Shown here piece after piece: positions 45,948 through 54,886 of a stretch of DNA of 61,943 nucleotides (position 1 is the stretch's first letter; each line of letters opens with the position of its first letter). Position numbers and translations under genes: made by a program. The notes under the pieces are model-generated. The model worked only from the letters and a program-made list of their open reading frames with translations, was not told the origin of the DNA and ran no database searches. Origin of the DNA: Acidobacteriaceae bacterium (lineage in GTDB: Bacteria > Acidobacteriota > Terriglobia > Terriglobales > Acidobacteriaceae); contig JANXZS010000031.1 of the NCBI GenBank assembly GCA_025355385.1, positions 1-61,943 of the forward strand, in the 5' to 3' direction.

Positions 45948-46175
45948 TCAGGTTCAGGAAGGTCGCGCCCTAGCTCAGGTTTGCCTGTCAGGCAGTCGAG
46001 TTGAGCGCTTCCCCGGTCCTGCGGAAGGCGGGGATGGAGAAGCCTCCGGCCTGATCAAGAGCAGGCCCCTCCGAGTTGACCGGCAAGTGCTAAGAGATTT
46101 CGAGAAGCCCGGCACCGGCAACAGGAGGCCTAGAATAATCTAGACTCAAGGTTAACCAGCAAGTGGAGGCTGTAT
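45948..46175 (+). promoter_or_regulatory. Hairpin-rich leader upstream of uspA
   Basis: Four inverted repeats lie in 228 bases: TGCCTG-T-CAGGCA (45982-45994), CCCCG/CGGGG (46011-46033), GGCCTG/CAGGCC with an 8-base loop (46048-46067), and CTAGA-ATAA-TCTAG (46130-46143). The stretch AAGCCTCCGGCCTGA at 46040-46054 resembles part of the c-di-GMP-I riboswitch core, but its other conserved parts were not found. It could be a structured leader or degenerate DNA. GGAGG at about 46164 is the uspA ribosome site. Confidence 0.3.
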
Positions 46176-46640
46176 ATGTCGAGTTCAGCGCCAGCGATTC
46201 CGCGGAGAATTTTATCCCCCATCGATTTCAGCAATCCTTCAAAGAGTGCTCTCGCAACCGCAACAGATCTTGCAAAGCATTTTCACGCAGCACTCTTCCT
46301 GGTTCACATTGTGCCTAAACTGCCGCCAGTGAGCGGAGCAGACTTTTTTAGAGAAACTGAATACGTGCGCGAACTGCAACGGGATGCGGAAGCGAAGCTG
46401 CGCGCAATTCTCGCACCGATTCTGGCGGACGGGGTGACGGCGGATTCGGTGGTCGCCGTCAGCAACGACACCGCCGGCGAGATCCTGCGGGTTGCGGAAC
46501 AACAGCATGCGGACATGATCGTCATTGCAACGCATGGCATGACGGGATGGCGTCCGATGATTTTTGGCTCAATTGCGGAGAAGATCACAAAGCTGGCGCA
46601 CTGTCCCGTGCTGGTCATCCGAGCACCCAGGTCGGAGTAG
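46176..46640 (+). CDS. Universal stress protein (UspA family)
   Basis: This 154-residue single-domain protein has GGAGG six bases before the ATG. The fold signature ILSPIDFSNPSKSALATATDLAKHF starts it. The nucleotide-binding end IVIATHGMTGWRPMIFGSIAEKI and HCPVLVIR close it. The GxxG...GS loop suggests ATP binding. Usp proteins help survival under nutrient or oxidative stress. A Crp/Fnr pseudogene and a catalase remnant lie directly downstream. Confidence 0.92.
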   Translation: MSSSAPAIPRRILSPIDFSNPSKSALATATDLAKHFHAALFLVHIVPKLPPVSGADFFRETEYVRELQRDAEAKLRAILAPILADGVTADSVVAVSNDTAGEILRVAEQQHADMIVIATHGMTGWRPMIFGSIAEKITKLAHCPVLVIRAPRSE

Positions 46641-46751
46641 CTGCGCTCAATGGGCTCTCATCGAAACAATGGTATGTCGCAGTGATTACGATCCACCACA
46701 AGCCTGGAGTTGTTTACCCGCGCCGTGACCAATGTCGCACACTGAGAGCAT

Positions 46752-47082
46752 TTGCGAGTGAAAGCCGAACGCCTTGATCTGGCGAGGGTGCTGCAACGGA
46801 CAGCCTTATTGTCGTGTCTTTCTCCGGCGGAACTGGAGTTGCTGGCAGCGCGGACAGTGACGAAGTGGCTGAGCGCAGGCAAACTTATATTTTCCGAAGG
46901 CGATTTCTTTTACCCGCCAGCCATCAGGAATTGGCCAATCAACTTGGAACCGTGCGGGAACTGGTTTCGCGCAATCTCACCCGGCTGCAGGCGGAAAGGC
47001 TGCTGGAGGTGGATGCGAAGCAAATCGTGGTGAAAGATATCAAAGGCCTGCGATCACTTCTCGACGCATCCTCGAAGGATCC
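46752..47082 (+). pseudogene. Crp/Fnr-family regulator with internal deletion and frameshift
   Basis: The N-terminal part of a cyclic-nucleotide-binding domain is readable in one frame (LLSCLSPAELELLAARTV, then LIFSEGD). At about 46900-46910 it jumps to the C-terminal winged helix, readable in another frame (LPASHQELANQLGTVREL, then RNLTRLQAERLLEVD). Compared with intact Crp proteins, about 130 residues are missing: most of the beta-roll and the dimer helix. The join is out of frame, so no working protein can be made. A TTG or GTG near 46752-46758 was probably the old start. Confidence 0.82.
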
Positions 47083-47308
47083 CGGCACATGCACGGCTTC
47101 AGCAGCCACACATTTTCTCTGATCCATGCGCAGGGGGAATTGTACTTTGTGAAGTGGCACATTAAGACCAAGCAGGTCATTAAAAATCTAATGGCCGATT
47201 TAGGCTGCGAAATTCAAGGGTGAGGACGCGGATTACGCTTTGCGCAATCTATTCAATGCGCTAGAGATGAAAGAGTTCTTTGCCTGGCTTGGCGCACTCG
47301 ATCACTGA
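47074..47308 (+). pseudogene. Catalase C-terminal remnant
   Basis: The frame reading RHMHGFSSHTFSLIHAQGE, then YFVKWHIKTKQ and IKNL, matches the RHM-GFG-HTFS-IN segment and following strands of monofunctional haem catalases. It meets a TGA at about 47221. The next frame continues EDADYALRNLFNALE and FFAWLG, equivalent to the catalase EDRDYHxRDLY-AI segment, ending TGA 47308. The haem pocket and most of the enzyme are absent. It follows directly on the Crp remnant. Confidence 0.75.
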
Positions 47309-47339
47309 CTAATCCTGCTGCGCCAAAAATCGCTGATAG

Positions 47340-47894
47340 TTAGCCTTTCCCGAGCTCGGCTTCCACTGCATTCACAATCAGGGGGTCATTTGGAGTCATC
47401 TCGGGCGAGAAGCGTCCAACCACCTCTCCCGAGCGGCTCACCAGAAACTTCTCAAAGTTCCAAAGCACACCTGGTTCGGGATTCGGCGTCATACCGTAGC
47501 CCTTCAGCTGCTCGCGGAAGGGTACGTCTGAATTACTTGCCGCTTTCGGCTGGGCCTCAATGAGCGCTTTGTACAGCGGGTGAGTAGTTTCACCGGTCAC
47601 ACAAAGTTTCTCGAACATGGGGAAATCGATACCATAGGTCGAGCGGCAAAAAGTCTGGACTTCGTCATTCGTACCGGGCTCCTGTTCAGCGAAGTCATTG
47701 GCGGGAAATCCTAACACCACCAGGCCACGATCGCGGTAGTCCCGATAAAGCTTTTGCAGTCCCTCATACTGCGGTGTAAGCCCGCACTTCGATGCCACGT
47801 TCACAATCAATGCAACGTTTCCCTTGTACTTCCCCAGTGACTCGTCTGTGCCCCTGATGCCGCGTACGGGAATGTTATAGATCGATGCGCTCAT
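47340..47894 (-). CDS. Glutathione peroxidase family (Cys type)
   Basis: This 184-residue protein has GAGGAG six bases before the ATG. Peroxidatic Cys37 is in NVASKCGLTPQY, where animal enzymes use selenocysteine. GFPANDFAEQEPGTNDEVQTFC and VLWNFEKFLV carry the Gln, Trp and Asn of the active site. A Cys in the EVQTFC segment may resolve the disulfide. The bacterial enzymes usually use thioredoxin. It converges on the catalase remnant and may carry the peroxide defence of this locus alone. Confidence 0.94.
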   Translation of the reverse strand: MSASIYNIPVRGIRGTDESLGKYKGNVALIVNVASKCGLTPQYEGLQKLYRDYRDRGLVVLGFPANDFAEQEPGTNDEVQTFCRSTYGIDFPMFEKLCVTGETTHPLYKALIEAQPKAASNSDVPFREQLKGYGMTPNPEPGVLWNFEKFLVSRSGEVVGRFSPEMTPNDPLIVNAVEAELGKG

Positions 47895-48065
47895 GCTGTC
47901 TCCTCAACGTGTTCTTGAAGTGCCGTGGCAGTACAGATCTCTATCCCGCTCGACGCCAACTCTTACGAGAGTGTACCCCACGCAGATTTCACGGAGCAGA
48001 TCCCCTGTTCCCGGCATGCTTCTGCTATTCGTCCCGACGTATACTAACGGTCCGGAGGGAGCAGC

Positions 48066-49658
48066 GTGACCTCACCCACTGCAGTGGTCCTCGGCAAACT
48101 GGGCTTGCCTGCACCGGTCCGTGAACTCGCGGCGCGGAAATGGGATGTCATCATCGTCGGCGCGGGGCACAACGGTCTGGCATGCGCCGCATACCTGGCA
48201 CGCGCAGGGAAGCGCGTGCTGGTGCTTGAGAGCCGGGCGCGCGTAGGTGGAGCATGCACAATCGAAGCGCCATTCCCCGGTGTGCGCATGTCTCCCTGCG
48301 CTTACCTCGCTGGTCTGCTGCATCCATTGGTGGTTTCAGAACTGAATTTGCCGGAGCGAGGATTTCACTGGACGCCCGCGACGAATGGCCTGTTCGTGCC
48401 ATTCCTCGACGGATCCAGCGTTCAGCTGTGGGACGACGACGATGCTTGTGAGGCCGAGATTCAGCGCCATGCCCGTCGCGATGTAGAGGGCTGGCGCGCC
48501 ATGAGTGATGTGATCCGGCGCTTGCGGAATTCGTTACGACCCGATGGCGGCGGCGATCTTTGGATTGGCGAGGCCCCCACCCGCGAGCAAATCGAGGAGC
48601 GCCTGGGTTCGGATGAAGACGCCAAGAATGTCCTCTTCGACTGGTCGATGGCGCAGTTTGTCGAGCACTACCTAACGGATGAACGCCTGCAAAGCGCATA
48701 TCTGGGGCAGGGTGTGATCGGAACCAATGCCAGCCCTTTCGATGCTGGCACGGCGTCGATTCGCTTTCACCATGCGTCGGGGCGCCTTGGCGGGATGCCT
48801 GGAATGTGGGGCTATGTGCAAGGCGGTATGGGCATGGTTTCGTTCTACTTCTGCGACGCTGCACGCGAGGCTGGAGCGGTTGTGGCGACTGAAGTTCCGA
48901 TCGCCAGGATCATCCCCGGCGAAGGCATCCTTCTGGAGAGCGGGGAGCGCATCTCGGCGTCCATCGTAATCTCGAATGCCGATCCCCGGCAGACGCTGCG
49001 GCTGCTCGGATCGGATGCTGATGCGGCGTGGCGAAAGCGCGTTGAGCAGATACCGATGGAAGGTTGCACCGTGAAGCTCAACGTGCTGATGAGCGAGTTG
49101 CCCAATTTCACCGCGCGCCCCGGAGTCAACCAGCCGCATCATTACGGCCAGATCAACGCTCCTCTCACCGGGCCCGAGTGGCAAGCGGGATTTGCCGCTG
49201 CACGTCGTGGCGAATTGCCTGAATACCTCTGGTGTGAACTCTACTTTCAGAGCGTCCATGATACGACGGTGGCTCCTCCAGGCCAGCACACAATGAGCGT
49301 ATTTGCGCAGTACGTTCCGTATACGTTCGCACAAGGGAACTGGGATCAACGGCGGGAGGAAGTCCGGAATCTTGCGCTCAAGTCTCTGGGACGATTTTGT
49401 TCCAACATCGAAAGCGCGGTCATGGATGTGCAGGTGCTCGGCCCTCCGGACATCGAACAAAAGGTTGGGTTGACTGGCGGACATATTTTCCAAGGGGAGT
49501 GCCTGCCGGCTTACATGTGGTCGAACCGTTTATCTTCGCGCACGCCCATGCCGGGTGTGTATCTCTGCGGGGCCTGCACACATCCCGGCGGCAGTGTGAT
49601 CGGCATCAATGGGCGCAATGCCGCCATGGCCGTCCTCAAGGACCTTGGAGAGAATTAG
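48066..49658 (+). CDS. FAD-dependent phytoene-desaturase/PYROXD2-like oxidoreductase
   Basis: This 530-residue protein starts at GTG with GGAGGGAGC just upstream. The Rossmann FAD motif is WDVIIVGAGHNGLACAAYLARAGKRVLVLE, followed by RVGGACTIE. The C-terminal FAD contact is PGVYLCGACTHPGGSVIGINGRNAAM. The layout is that of the carotenoid-desaturase-like amine-oxidase superfamily close to PYROXD2. No crtB or other carotenoid gene is near. The APC permease gene starts 39 bp downstream, so I infer an operon. The substrate is unknown. Confidence 0.88.
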   Translation: MTSPTAVVLGKLGLPAPVRELAARKWDVIIVGAGHNGLACAAYLARAGKRVLVLESRARVGGACTIEAPFPGVRMSPCAYLAGLLHPLVVSELNLPERGFHWTPATNGLFVPFLDGSSVQLWDDDDACEAEIQRHARRDVEGWRAMSDVIRRLRNSLRPDGGGDLWIGEAPTREQIEERLGSDEDAKNVLFDWSMAQFVEHYLTDERLQSAYLGQGVIGTNASPFDAGTASIRFHHASGRLGGMPGMWGYVQGGMGMVSFYFCDAAREAGAVVATEVPIARIIPGEGILLESGERISASIVISNADPRQTLRLLGSDADAAWRKRVEQIPMEGCTVKLNVLMSELPNFTARPGVNQPHHYGQINAPLTGPEWQAGFAAARRGELPEYLWCELYFQSVHDTTVAPPGQHTMSVFAQYVPYTFAQGNWDQRREEVRNLALKSLGRFCSNIESAVMDVQVLGPPDIEQKVGLTGGHIFQGECLPAYMWSNRLSSRTPMPGVYLCGACTHPGGSVIGINGRNAAMAVLKDLGEN

Positions 49659-49697
49659 CTTCGCGACGGGGATCGTCTCGGGTTATGCTGCGCGAAC

Positions 49698-51086
49698 ATG
49701 GCCAGGACTCCCGCGCTCAAGCGAGTTCTTCGTTTCCGCGACCTCACGCTCTTCTACATCGTCAGCGGTCTGAGCGTGCGTTGGGTCGCGACCGCTGCAG
49801 CGGCGGGGCCTAGCACGCTGGTGGTCTGGATCGTTGCCCTGGTGTGTTTCTTTCTACCTTTAGCGGCGTGCGTTTTGGAGCTTTCCTCTCGCTATCCGGA
49901 TGAGGGGGGCCTTTATGTCTGGACGCGAGAGGCCTTCGGCGGTTTCTCCGGGTTCATGGCAGCGTGGACCTACTGGATGAGCAACCTGCCATACTTTCCC
50001 GCTGTACTTTATTTTGGAGCGGGTTCGGCGTTGTTCGCCTTCGGCTCGCGTGGTCAGAGTCTCTCCTTAAGCGCGGGCTACTACCTGACATTCTCCATCG
50101 TGTGGCTCGCCATCATAACCGCGCTGAATATTGCGGGCCTCAACGTCGGCAAGTGGCTCAACAACATCACCTCGCTGGGAAGCATCATTCCGCTGTCCGC
50201 TCTGATTGTGCTCGCAGCGCTTTCGGCGTCGCACTCCGGGTCGGCGACGCATTTCACTGCCGCCAATTTAGCTCCACACTTGACGCTTAACAACGCAGTC
50301 TTCTGGTCAACCATCTTCTTTGCATTTGGAGGCTGCGAAGCCGGCTCGTTCATGGGAGAAGAGATTGAGAACCCACGCCGTGTGATCCCGCGCGCTTTAG
50401 TCGCTGGTGGGGCAGTGCTTGCCGTTGGCTACATTGCGGGAACGGTTGCGCTGCTTGTCGCGTTGCCCAGTAGTTCAGTCAGCGGTGTGGATGGCTTCCT
50501 CCAAGGCATACAAAAGTTGTGTGCGCCACTGGGTCTAAGTTGGCTGGTTATCGTAATCGCTCTGCTGGTGGCTCTCAATGCGGTGGGCGGAGCGTCGGCC
50601 TTCCTCTCTTCCACTTCGCGCCTGCCCTTCGTCGCGGGGATCGATCGCTACCTTCCGCCAGTGTTCGGAACTATTCATCCCCGCTTCAGGACACCGTGGG
50701 TTGCCATTTCAGCTTACGGATTCGCAGGCATGCTGGTGGCGGCCCTCAGCCAGGCCGGGACTACCGTCAGAGGCGCGTACACCGTGCTGGTCAGCATGTC
50801 GATTATTGCGTATTTCCTGCCCTATCTTTTTCTCTTTGCCGCCATGATACGGCTGCAGGATCGACCCGCGGGTCCGGATGTGATTCGCGTGCCGGGTGGC
50901 CCTCGCGTAGCCGTCGCGTTAGCCATAACAGGCTCTGCCAGCACCGCGCTCACGATTATTCTGTCCGTCATTCCGCCTGCAGACGAGCCGCACAAACTAG
51001 TGGCAGTCGCCAAGGTATTAGTCTCCACTGCCGTGCTCATCGGGGCGGGCGTGGCCGTCTACGTCGCGGGACGGCGCAAGCGCTGA
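49698..51086 (+). CDS. APC-superfamily amino-acid permease
   Basis: This 462-residue membrane protein has about 12 helices. The N-terminal RDLTLFYIVSGLSVRWVATAAAAGPST and helix-3 region ELSSRYPDEGGLYVWTREAFGGFSGF match amino-acid permeases of the APC group. FAFGGCEAGSFMGEEIENPRRVIPRAL is the conserved helix 6-7 segment. It probably imports amino acids or amines with cations. It directly follows the FAD oxidoreductase, so the substrate could be an amine oxidised by that enzyme (inference). Confidence 0.9.
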   Translation: MARTPALKRVLRFRDLTLFYIVSGLSVRWVATAAAAGPSTLVVWIVALVCFFLPLAACVLELSSRYPDEGGLYVWTREAFGGFSGFMAAWTYWMSNLPYFPAVLYFGAGSALFAFGSRGQSLSLSAGYYLTFSIVWLAIITALNIAGLNVGKWLNNITSLGSIIPLSALIVLAALSASHSGSATHFTAANLAPHLTLNNAVFWSTIFFAFGGCEAGSFMGEEIENPRRVIPRALVAGGAVLAVGYIAGTVALLVALPSSSVSGVDGFLQGIQKLCAPLGLSWLVIVIALLVALNAVGGASAFLSSTSRLPFVAGIDRYLPPVFGTIHPRFRTPWVAISAYGFAGMLVAALSQAGTTVRGAYTVLVSMSIIAYFLPYLFLFAAMIRLQDRPAGPDVIRVPGGPRVAVALAITGSASTALTIILSVIPPADEPHKLVAVAKVLVSTAVLIGAGVAVYVAGRRKR

Positions 51087-51306
51087 ATCCTCAGCCATAA
51101 TCTTCATGCCTAACCAGTAAGCCTGCCGACCTGGTCGGATGTTTGCCGGAAAGTGGCGAAGCATAAAGGCACTCATAGTTACAACCCGATGCGATTAAAA
51201 AGCTGTGTACCCGCTGTCACATCCATTGTCTCCGCCAACGATCCAGTATGTGAGCCCGCCACGCTTCGGTTGGCGATCCTGGCTTCTGGAGCGGGAGGAG
51301 TCAATC

Positions 51307-53835
51307 ATGTCTGCATGCAATTTTTCCCAGTTCTCACAATTTTTCATCAAGGGCGCTTGCAAGCTGCTGCTCGTAATCGCGTTCATTCTTTGCGGTTTAC
51401 TCTCTGTAGCGTCTGCGCAAAACCGCTTTGTGCATGTACCCAGCTATCCGGCTGGAGGATCGTTTCCAACCCTTCTCGCACAACACGACGTGAACGGAGA
51501 CGGCAAGCTCGATCTCATCGTGATGAATATCAATTCGACTACCCAGCGCGAGACTTTCAGCCTGCTGCGGGGCACGGGAACGGGAGGATATCAGGCTCCC
51601 AAGGTTATGGCATATGTGCCCGCTTCTTATGGAAAGCCGTTACTGGCGGATGTGAACCGGGATGGGCGATTGGACCTGATCTTCTCTTCAACGAACCCAC
51701 AGCAGACGCGCGTCTATCTCGGTCAGGGCGAAGCCTTTCAGACGACAGCAGTTGTCTCCATGGGTTGGCCGTGTGGCTACCCATACACCTGCAAATCTCC
51801 GGATATGCAAGTGGCTGATCTCAACAAGGATGGCAATCCGGATCTACTTGTGCACCCTACCGGCGGTTTCGTGTATGTCGCCCTGGGTAATGGAAACGGC
51901 AGCTTCCGTGCCCCCGTCATCGTTCCCCCAAGTTCGTCGCTCTCATTCACCACAGGCGATTTCAACAACGATGGCTTGCCCGACCTTGTGGTTGCGTCAG
52001 GTGGCGGCCTAAAGATTCTGCCTGGGAATGGGAATGGAACTTTTAGAGACGGCCCCTCTCAAAATTTCAATGGTCCCGTCGGGCAACTTCTTGCCGCTGA
52101 TCTGCGTGGCAATGGCAAGATGGACCTCATCCTGATCACCTCAGTAACCGCTGCTCAGGCTGGCGGAGAGTGCCGCGGAGGTGGCGTCGCTGTTCTTCTC
52201 GGAAATGGAGATGGAACCGTTGGACCTACCCCGGCCTATTACCCCACGGGATCCCGGACCTATGGCGCCGTTGTCGCCGATATGAACGGGGATCACCGGC
52301 CGGATCTCATCGTAACGAACCAATCGGGCGGCTCGTACGGCGTCCTGTTGAATGCAGGCGCAGGAAAGTTTTCGAACAGCGTGAACTACCGAAGCCCCGA
52401 GCCGCTCAGCGGCAACTTCTTGGTTGGCGATCTGAATGGCGATGGGCTGCCCGACCTTACCATCTCCTCGCAAGCCGGTGTCGAGGTTTTACGTAACACG
52501 GGAGGGGGCCGACTGCTGGCGCCGATATCGGTTGATCTGGTGGAGGGGGCCACGCCAGTCCATACCTATGCAGCCGACCTGAACCACGACGGAATAGCGG
52601 ACCTGGTGACGGTGGCCGGCGGGGATTTCGGGCCGTGTCATACCAGTGAGCCCACTGAGCGGGAGTTGATAGTGGCAAGCCAGAAAGGCCAGCCGTTGTC
52701 CTATGTCTCAGATCTCCGGCTTCCCTCCAGGCGAATCTGGGATCTAGGTCTTGGCGACTTTGACCACGATGGCAACACGAACATTCTGGTGCTGGGAAAT
52801 AATGACGATCCAGAGCTGTATCTGACTGTTCAACGGCTGGCCGGCTTGGGTGACCTCCCTACCTTCGTGGTTGACGGGGGCTTCAGCAACGAGGTAGTGG
52901 GCGACTTTAATCGCGATGGCTATGCCGACGTGGCTTTGACGGGTAGTGGTGGCACACAGGTACTACTAGGGGATGGAAAGGGGAGCTTCAGTTTCGGCAA
53001 GTTCTACTCTGCTGGTTACGTCCTTCTTGTGGCACGAGACATTAGCGGCGACGGCAAGGTGGATCTGATTGGTTTGAACGGAGATGCCGTCGATGTCCTG
53101 CTGGGGAATGGCGATGGCACCTTCCAAACCGCGAAAAAATACCCGACGATGCAAGCGAGCAGGTTGACCATCGGGGACTTCAATCGCGACGGCAAGCTCG
53201 ATCTGGTTATAGGCGGCGGCAGCGAAGTCGCGCTCCTTCTGAATAACGGGAATGGCACATTCAAGACGGCGGTGAAGTACCCGGCCGGAGGACTGATGAG
53301 CGCGATTGCTGCCATCGGCGTAACCGGCAACGGCAACCAAAGTGTGCTGGTCGCCGACGCCAAAGACAACAAGCTGTTTCTGCTGACGGGTGATGGAAAA
53401 GGCGCCTTTGCCGCTCCGGTCAATTACTACCCCGGCGGCGGAAATCCCCAGGGCCTGACGGTCGCCGATTACAACAACGATGGCGCGCCCGACGTCGCCG
53501 TTGCGGATGCGGCCACCAGTAGTTACATGGTCCTGTACAACACGGGAGGCACATACATCCAGCTGACCACCAGCAACGCCAAGCCCGAAGCGGGGCAGAC
53601 GGTGACCATTACCGTAAACGTCACGGCGGGCATTGCGGGTACCGGAACACCGAGTGGTACGGTGGCCGTTAAAGACGGCTCTACTACGCTCGGAACGGTG
53701 ACGCTTAGCGGCGGCAAGGCTACCTTTAGCACTGCTGCCCTCAGCCGGCGTACGCACACCATCACGGCGTCCTACTACGGGAGCGCCAGCTTCAACCCTC
53801 ATCTATCTACGGGGCTAATAGAAATGGTGCAGTAA
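51307..53835 (+). CDS. Secreted FG-GAP/VCBS repeat protein with Ig-like C-terminal domain
   Basis: The start at ATG 51307 has GGGAGGAG six bases upstream and a signal peptide (KLLLVIAFILCGLLSVASAQ), giving 842 residues. About 13 calcium-loop motifs of form DxNxDGxxDL are visible (DVNGDGKLDLIV, DLNKDGNPDLLV, DFNRDGKLDLVIGG and others), plus one degenerate copy. They should form a propeller. The last 90 residues are a Big_3-type immunoglobulin-like domain (TITVNVTAGIAGTGTPSGTV). It may bind surfaces or carbohydrates; no enzyme motif is present. A strong terminator follows. Confidence 0.9.
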   Translation: MSACNFSQFSQFFIKGACKLLLVIAFILCGLLSVASAQNRFVHVPSYPAGGSFPTLLAQHDVNGDGKLDLIVMNINSTTQRETFSLLRGTGTGGYQAPKVMAYVPASYGKPLLADVNRDGRLDLIFSSTNPQQTRVYLGQGEAFQTTAVVSMGWPCGYPYTCKSPDMQVADLNKDGNPDLLVHPTGGFVYVALGNGNGSFRAPVIVPPSSSLSFTTGDFNNDGLPDLVVASGGGLKILPGNGNGTFRDGPSQNFNGPVGQLLAADLRGNGKMDLILITSVTAAQAGGECRGGGVAVLLGNGDGTVGPTPAYYPTGSRTYGAVVADMNGDHRPDLIVTNQSGGSYGVLLNAGAGKFSNSVNYRSPEPLSGNFLVGDLNGDGLPDLTISSQAGVEVLRNTGGGRLLAPISVDLVEGATPVHTYAADLNHDGIADLVTVAGGDFGPCHTSEPTERELIVASQKGQPLSYVSDLRLPSRRIWDLGLGDFDHDGNTNILVLGNNDDPELYLTVQRLAGLGDLPTFVVDGGFSNEVVGDFNRDGYADVALTGSGGTQVLLGDGKGSFSFGKFYSAGYVLLVARDISGDGKVDLIGLNGDAVDVLLGNGDGTFQTAKKYPTMQASRLTIGDFNRDGKLDLVIGGGSEVALLLNNGNGTFKTAVKYPAGGLMSAIAAIGVTGNGNQSVLVADAKDNKLFLLTGDGKGAFAAPVNYYPGGGNPQGLTVADYNNDGAPDVAVADAATSSYMVLYNTGGTYIQLTTSNAKPEAGQTVTITVNVTAGIAGTGTPSGTVAVKDGSTTLGTVTLSGGKATFSTAALSRRTHTITASYYGSASFNPHLSTGLIEMVQ

Positions 53836-53846
53836 ACAAACGAACG

Positions 53847-53878
53847 AGGAGGCCGCCCGTGCAAACCGGGGGCCTCCT
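53847..53878 (+). terminator. Intrinsic terminator after the FG-GAP gene
   Basis: AGGAGGCC and GGCCTCCT form a perfect 8-bp stem, extended internally by CCCG/CGGG, 12 bases after the stop. ATTGTTG follows. Confidence 0.8.
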
Positions 53879-54010
53879 ATTGTTGACAGCAAAAAGCCGA
53901 TCCGCCCTGAGTAATTCTTCAAGGAGCGCACCAACTGTCATCCACGCTTGCCTCGACAGGTTAGGGCACCCTTACCTCGGCTCTGGGATGCCCTAGCTGT
54001 TTGGCGAAGG

Positions 54011-54571
54011 CTACTCGGCTGTGACGGGGATGGAGAGGTCAGTTTTCTCCCAGATGAGGTGCAGTTCTGTCGCATCCTTTTCGACGTTGTCGAATTTGAT
54101 GACGAATGTTTCCACCGGATCGGGCAGGGTTATAGGCGTCATATCGACGCGGCCCAGGTCTTTGGTCTCGTCATACTCGGTGCCCCACTGGCCAGTCTGC
54201 TTGTTGATGATGAGCTTGGCGCCGTTCTCGGAGGGAAGGGTGTAGATGGTGTAGGTGCCGGCTGGAACGGCAAGGGTTCCAATTTTGAGGGCGATGGGAG
54301 TTTTGAGCGTGGTGGCGGCATTTGCACCAGTGCGCCAGACCTTGTTGTAGGGGACCAAGGCCCCAGCGATCGGCCTGCCGCGCATAGAGGGTGCACTATA
54401 GTCGATGGTGATGGTCTTGCCTTTGAGCATGACCGCGGCCTGGGCGGGAGGACTGAGCGGCTTCTCGCCCGCGGCGGGCGCATCCATCTGCGAGTAAACG
54501 TTTGTGGTTGCCAGGGCAAGGCAGAACGCACCCAGCGTCGCCATACAATTGCGTCGTGTCAGTTCGATCAT
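54011..54571 (-). CDS. DUF2911 exported protein
   Basis: This 186-residue protein has AAGGAG nine bases before the ATG. The N-terminus LTRRNCMATLGAFCLALATT has a twin-Arg pair before a hydrophobic segment, so Tat export is possible. The DUF2911 core is clear: ITIDYSAPSMRGRPI, VPYNKVWRTGANAATTL and VPAGTYTIYTLPSENGAKLIIN. The function of the family is unknown. It is a single gene converging on the FG-GAP gene. Confidence 0.9.
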   Translation of the reverse strand: MIELTRRNCMATLGAFCLALATTNVYSQMDAPAAGEKPLSPPAQAAVMLKGKTITIDYSAPSMRGRPIAGALVPYNKVWRTGANAATTLKTPIALKIGTLAVPAGTYTIYTLPSENGAKLIINKQTGQWGTEYDETKDLGRVDMTPITLPDPVETFVIKFDNVEKDATELHLIWEKTDLSIPVTAE

Positions 54572-54728
54572 GTGGGGTTACTCCTTGAGACTGCTGTGCT
54601 GCGATTTGAATGAAGCCGCCTCCATCAAAAACCCGGAGCAGCGGTTTGTCAAAGGCGTTCGCAGCGGCAAGGAAAAATGGCATGGGGGGCCCGCGCCAGG
54701 GTATGCGACATAGTATCCTTGTGTGTGC

Positions 54729-54805
54729 GCGCCCGTAGCTCAGATGGATAGAGCGAACGCCTCCGAAGCGTTAGGTCGCAAGTTCGAATCTTGCCGGGCG
54801 CACCA
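54729..54805 (+). tRNA. tRNA-Arg (anticodon CCG)
   Basis: The cloverleaf is complete: acceptor GCGCCCG/CGGGCGC, anticodon loop CTCCGAA giving CCG, T arm AAGTTCGAATCTT, discriminator A and encoded CCA. The gene is 77 bases long. Confidence 0.97.
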
Positions 54806-54886
54806 TTCTTGATCCAAGCCATATTGAACGCGGTCCTGCTGCATCCCCTATTCGTACGTAAACCCCTCGCGCCTTGAGGTGGCCTG

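Noticed and set aside
47340-47894. Selenoprotein glutathione peroxidase
   Set aside because: The catalytic position is an ordinary Cys codon (Cys37); no in-frame TGA is present.
53883-53888. TTGACA as a promoter after the FG-GAP gene
   Set aside because: No -10-like hexamer at 16-18 bases and no plus-strand gene downstream until the tRNA-Arg more than 800 bases away.
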